This document shows, one piece after another, positions 5,929-6,349 of a DNA stretch of 6,349 nt. The DNA comes from Allobrachymonas sp. GTDB taxonomy: Bacteria; Pseudomonadota; Gammaproteobacteria; Burkholderiales; Burkholderiaceae. Positions within the stretch are counted from its first letter, which is position 1, and every line of letters begins with the position of its first letter. A model generated the notes under the pieces. It had not been told where the DNA came from. It worked only from the letters and a program-made list of their open reading frames with translations, and searched no databases. A program made the translations under genes and the position numbers. The stretch lies in assembly GCA_030529305.1 (NCBI GenBank), contig JAUMXD010000079.1, positions 1 to 6,349 on the forward strand. Direction: 5' to 3'.

Positions 5929-6018
5929 GGGGCGAAGCGGTGGCGCCAAGCAGTCGCTGACTCGGCATGGAATCTGCGCCCGTTTCAGTACCAGTTGCCG
6001 TATCCGTTCGGTAACAGC

Positions 6019-6031
6019 CGCACATTGTGCG
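6019..6031. repeat. Short palindrome in the murJ-hemE gap
   Basis: CGCAC (6019-6023) and GTGCG (6027-6031) flank ATT. The symmetric centre suits a dimeric DNA-binding protein, but a 5-bp arm in GC-rich DNA may be chance. Confidence 0.3.
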
Positions 6032-6135
6032 CAAGGCGTGCTTGGTTTGCAGCTGGCGCTTGCCATGCACCTGCCAGCGGGCTGGCTATTGTGGAGTGGG
6101 TAGCGCTTGAATCAATGGTGTGGCTGTGAGCACGG

Positions 6136-6149
6136 CCGCAGCGATGCGG
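6136..6149 (-). repeat. GC-rich hairpin just downstream of murJ
   Basis: CCGCA (6136-6140) pairs with TGCGG (6145-6149) around a 4-base loop, three bases after the murJ stop as read on the minus strand. There is no T-run, so it is at best a weak or rho-assisted end or an mRNA-stabilising hairpin. Confidence 0.35.
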
Positions 6150-6152
6150 GCA

Positions 6153-6349
6153 TCACCGGCGAATCTGCTCCAGCAGCTTGAAGCCGCCTGCCCACAGCGC
6201 GCCAAAGTACACCACGGCAGCGCCCAGGCACACCAGCACGAACTGCACCACGCGCTGCATGCGGCTGGCGCTGATCCATTGCAGGCTTTCATCCGCCCAC
6301 AGCAAAAAGGCCATGAGCAGCAGCGTGGCCGCCACCACTTGCAAGGCGA
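6153..6349 (-). CDS. murJ: Lipid II flippase MurJ (MviN), C-terminal end
   Basis: Only the last 64 residues are in the window; the frame runs out at the right edge and stops at TGA (+ 6153-6155). The fragment has two hydrophobic segments, LQVVAATLLLMAFLLWA and VVQFVLVCLGAAVVYFGALWA, joined by a short polar link, and ends GFKLLEQIRR. This matches the last two membrane helices and the basic end of the MurJ/MviN family, where the ending resembles YF-AL---G-----ARR/IRR. MurJ is an inner-membrane protein of the MOP superfamily that flips lipid II to the periplasm for peptidoglycan synthesis. A TTG at + 6342-6344 in this frame is an internal leucine codon, not a start. The call rests on a short hydrophobic tail, so another membrane protein is possible. 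Confidence 0.78.
   Translation of the reverse strand, partial: ALQVVAATLLLMAFLLWADESLQWISASRMQRVVQFVLVCLGAAVVYFGALWAGGFKLLEQIRR

Larger units (their letters stand above)
5829..6152. other. Gap of 324 bases between murJ and hemE, no recognisable gene
   Basis: Open frames exist on both strands, but none looks like a known protein or has a good start, and no tRNA is visible. On the hemE (minus) strand I find no convincing -35/-10 pair. Structure is limited to a 7-bp inverted repeat (5908-5928), a CGCAC/GTGCG palindrome (6019-6031), an AT-rich AAGAA/TTCTT palindrome at 5832-5844 next to the hemE start, and a GC-rich hairpin beside the murJ stop (6136-6149). The hemE promoter and leader are expected here. 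Confidence 0.6.

Noticed and set aside
5734..6129. Plus-strand open frame of 131 codons over the hemE start
   Set aside because: Its first quarter is antisense to hemE, it lacks a ribosome-binding site, and its peptide has no recognisable pattern.

Overview
The window is GC-rich chromosomal DNA with densely packed housekeeping genes. It most likely comes from a betaproteobacterium of the order Burkholderiales, probably Comamonadaceae or close to it. This rests on the recognisable protein sequences, the dapF-DUF484-xerC gene order (also found in gammaproteobacteria), and the MurJ and HemE sequence types. No mobile element, CRISPR array, tRNA, rRNA or phage gene is visible.

Layout, left to right. 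Bases 1-339 hold the 3' end of a BMP/PnrA-family ABC-transporter substrate-binding protein gene (+). Bases 340-580 carry no credible protein gene but are full of RNA secondary structure. A long nested hairpin (344-470) begins four bases after the transporter stop codon. Two smaller perfect hairpins follow, then a textbook intrinsic terminator (536-563) that ends 17 bases before the purU start codon. purU (581-1438) follows, then a 138-base gap, then the compact trio dapF (1577-2494), a DUF484 gene (2528-3304) and xerC (3329-4492), all on +. A 127-base convergent gap separates xerC from hemE (4620-5828, -). A 324-base gap without a recognisable gene lies between hemE and the 3' end of murJ (6153-6349, -).

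Roles. PurU releases formate from 10-formyl-tetrahydrofolate and so links one-carbon and purine metabolism. The neighbouring BMP-type transporter family often imports purine nucleosides, so a purine theme is possible but not shown. DapF makes meso-diaminopimelate for lysine and peptidoglycan, XerC resolves chromosome dimers, and MurJ flips lipid II. HemE is a heme-pathway enzyme. The protein-coding genes are ordinary.

The part worth attention is the 344-563 region: an extended structured RNA candidate, with possible alternative pairings, ending in a terminator that abuts purU. It does not match any riboswitch or sRNA family that I recognise. It could be a purU attenuation leader, an sRNA from the transporter 3' UTR, or an inverted-repeat element. 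A secondary pattern is that several conserved proteins here (DapF, DUF484, XerC, HemE) seem to carry low-complexity tails or hydrophilic insertions compared with what I remember of their families.
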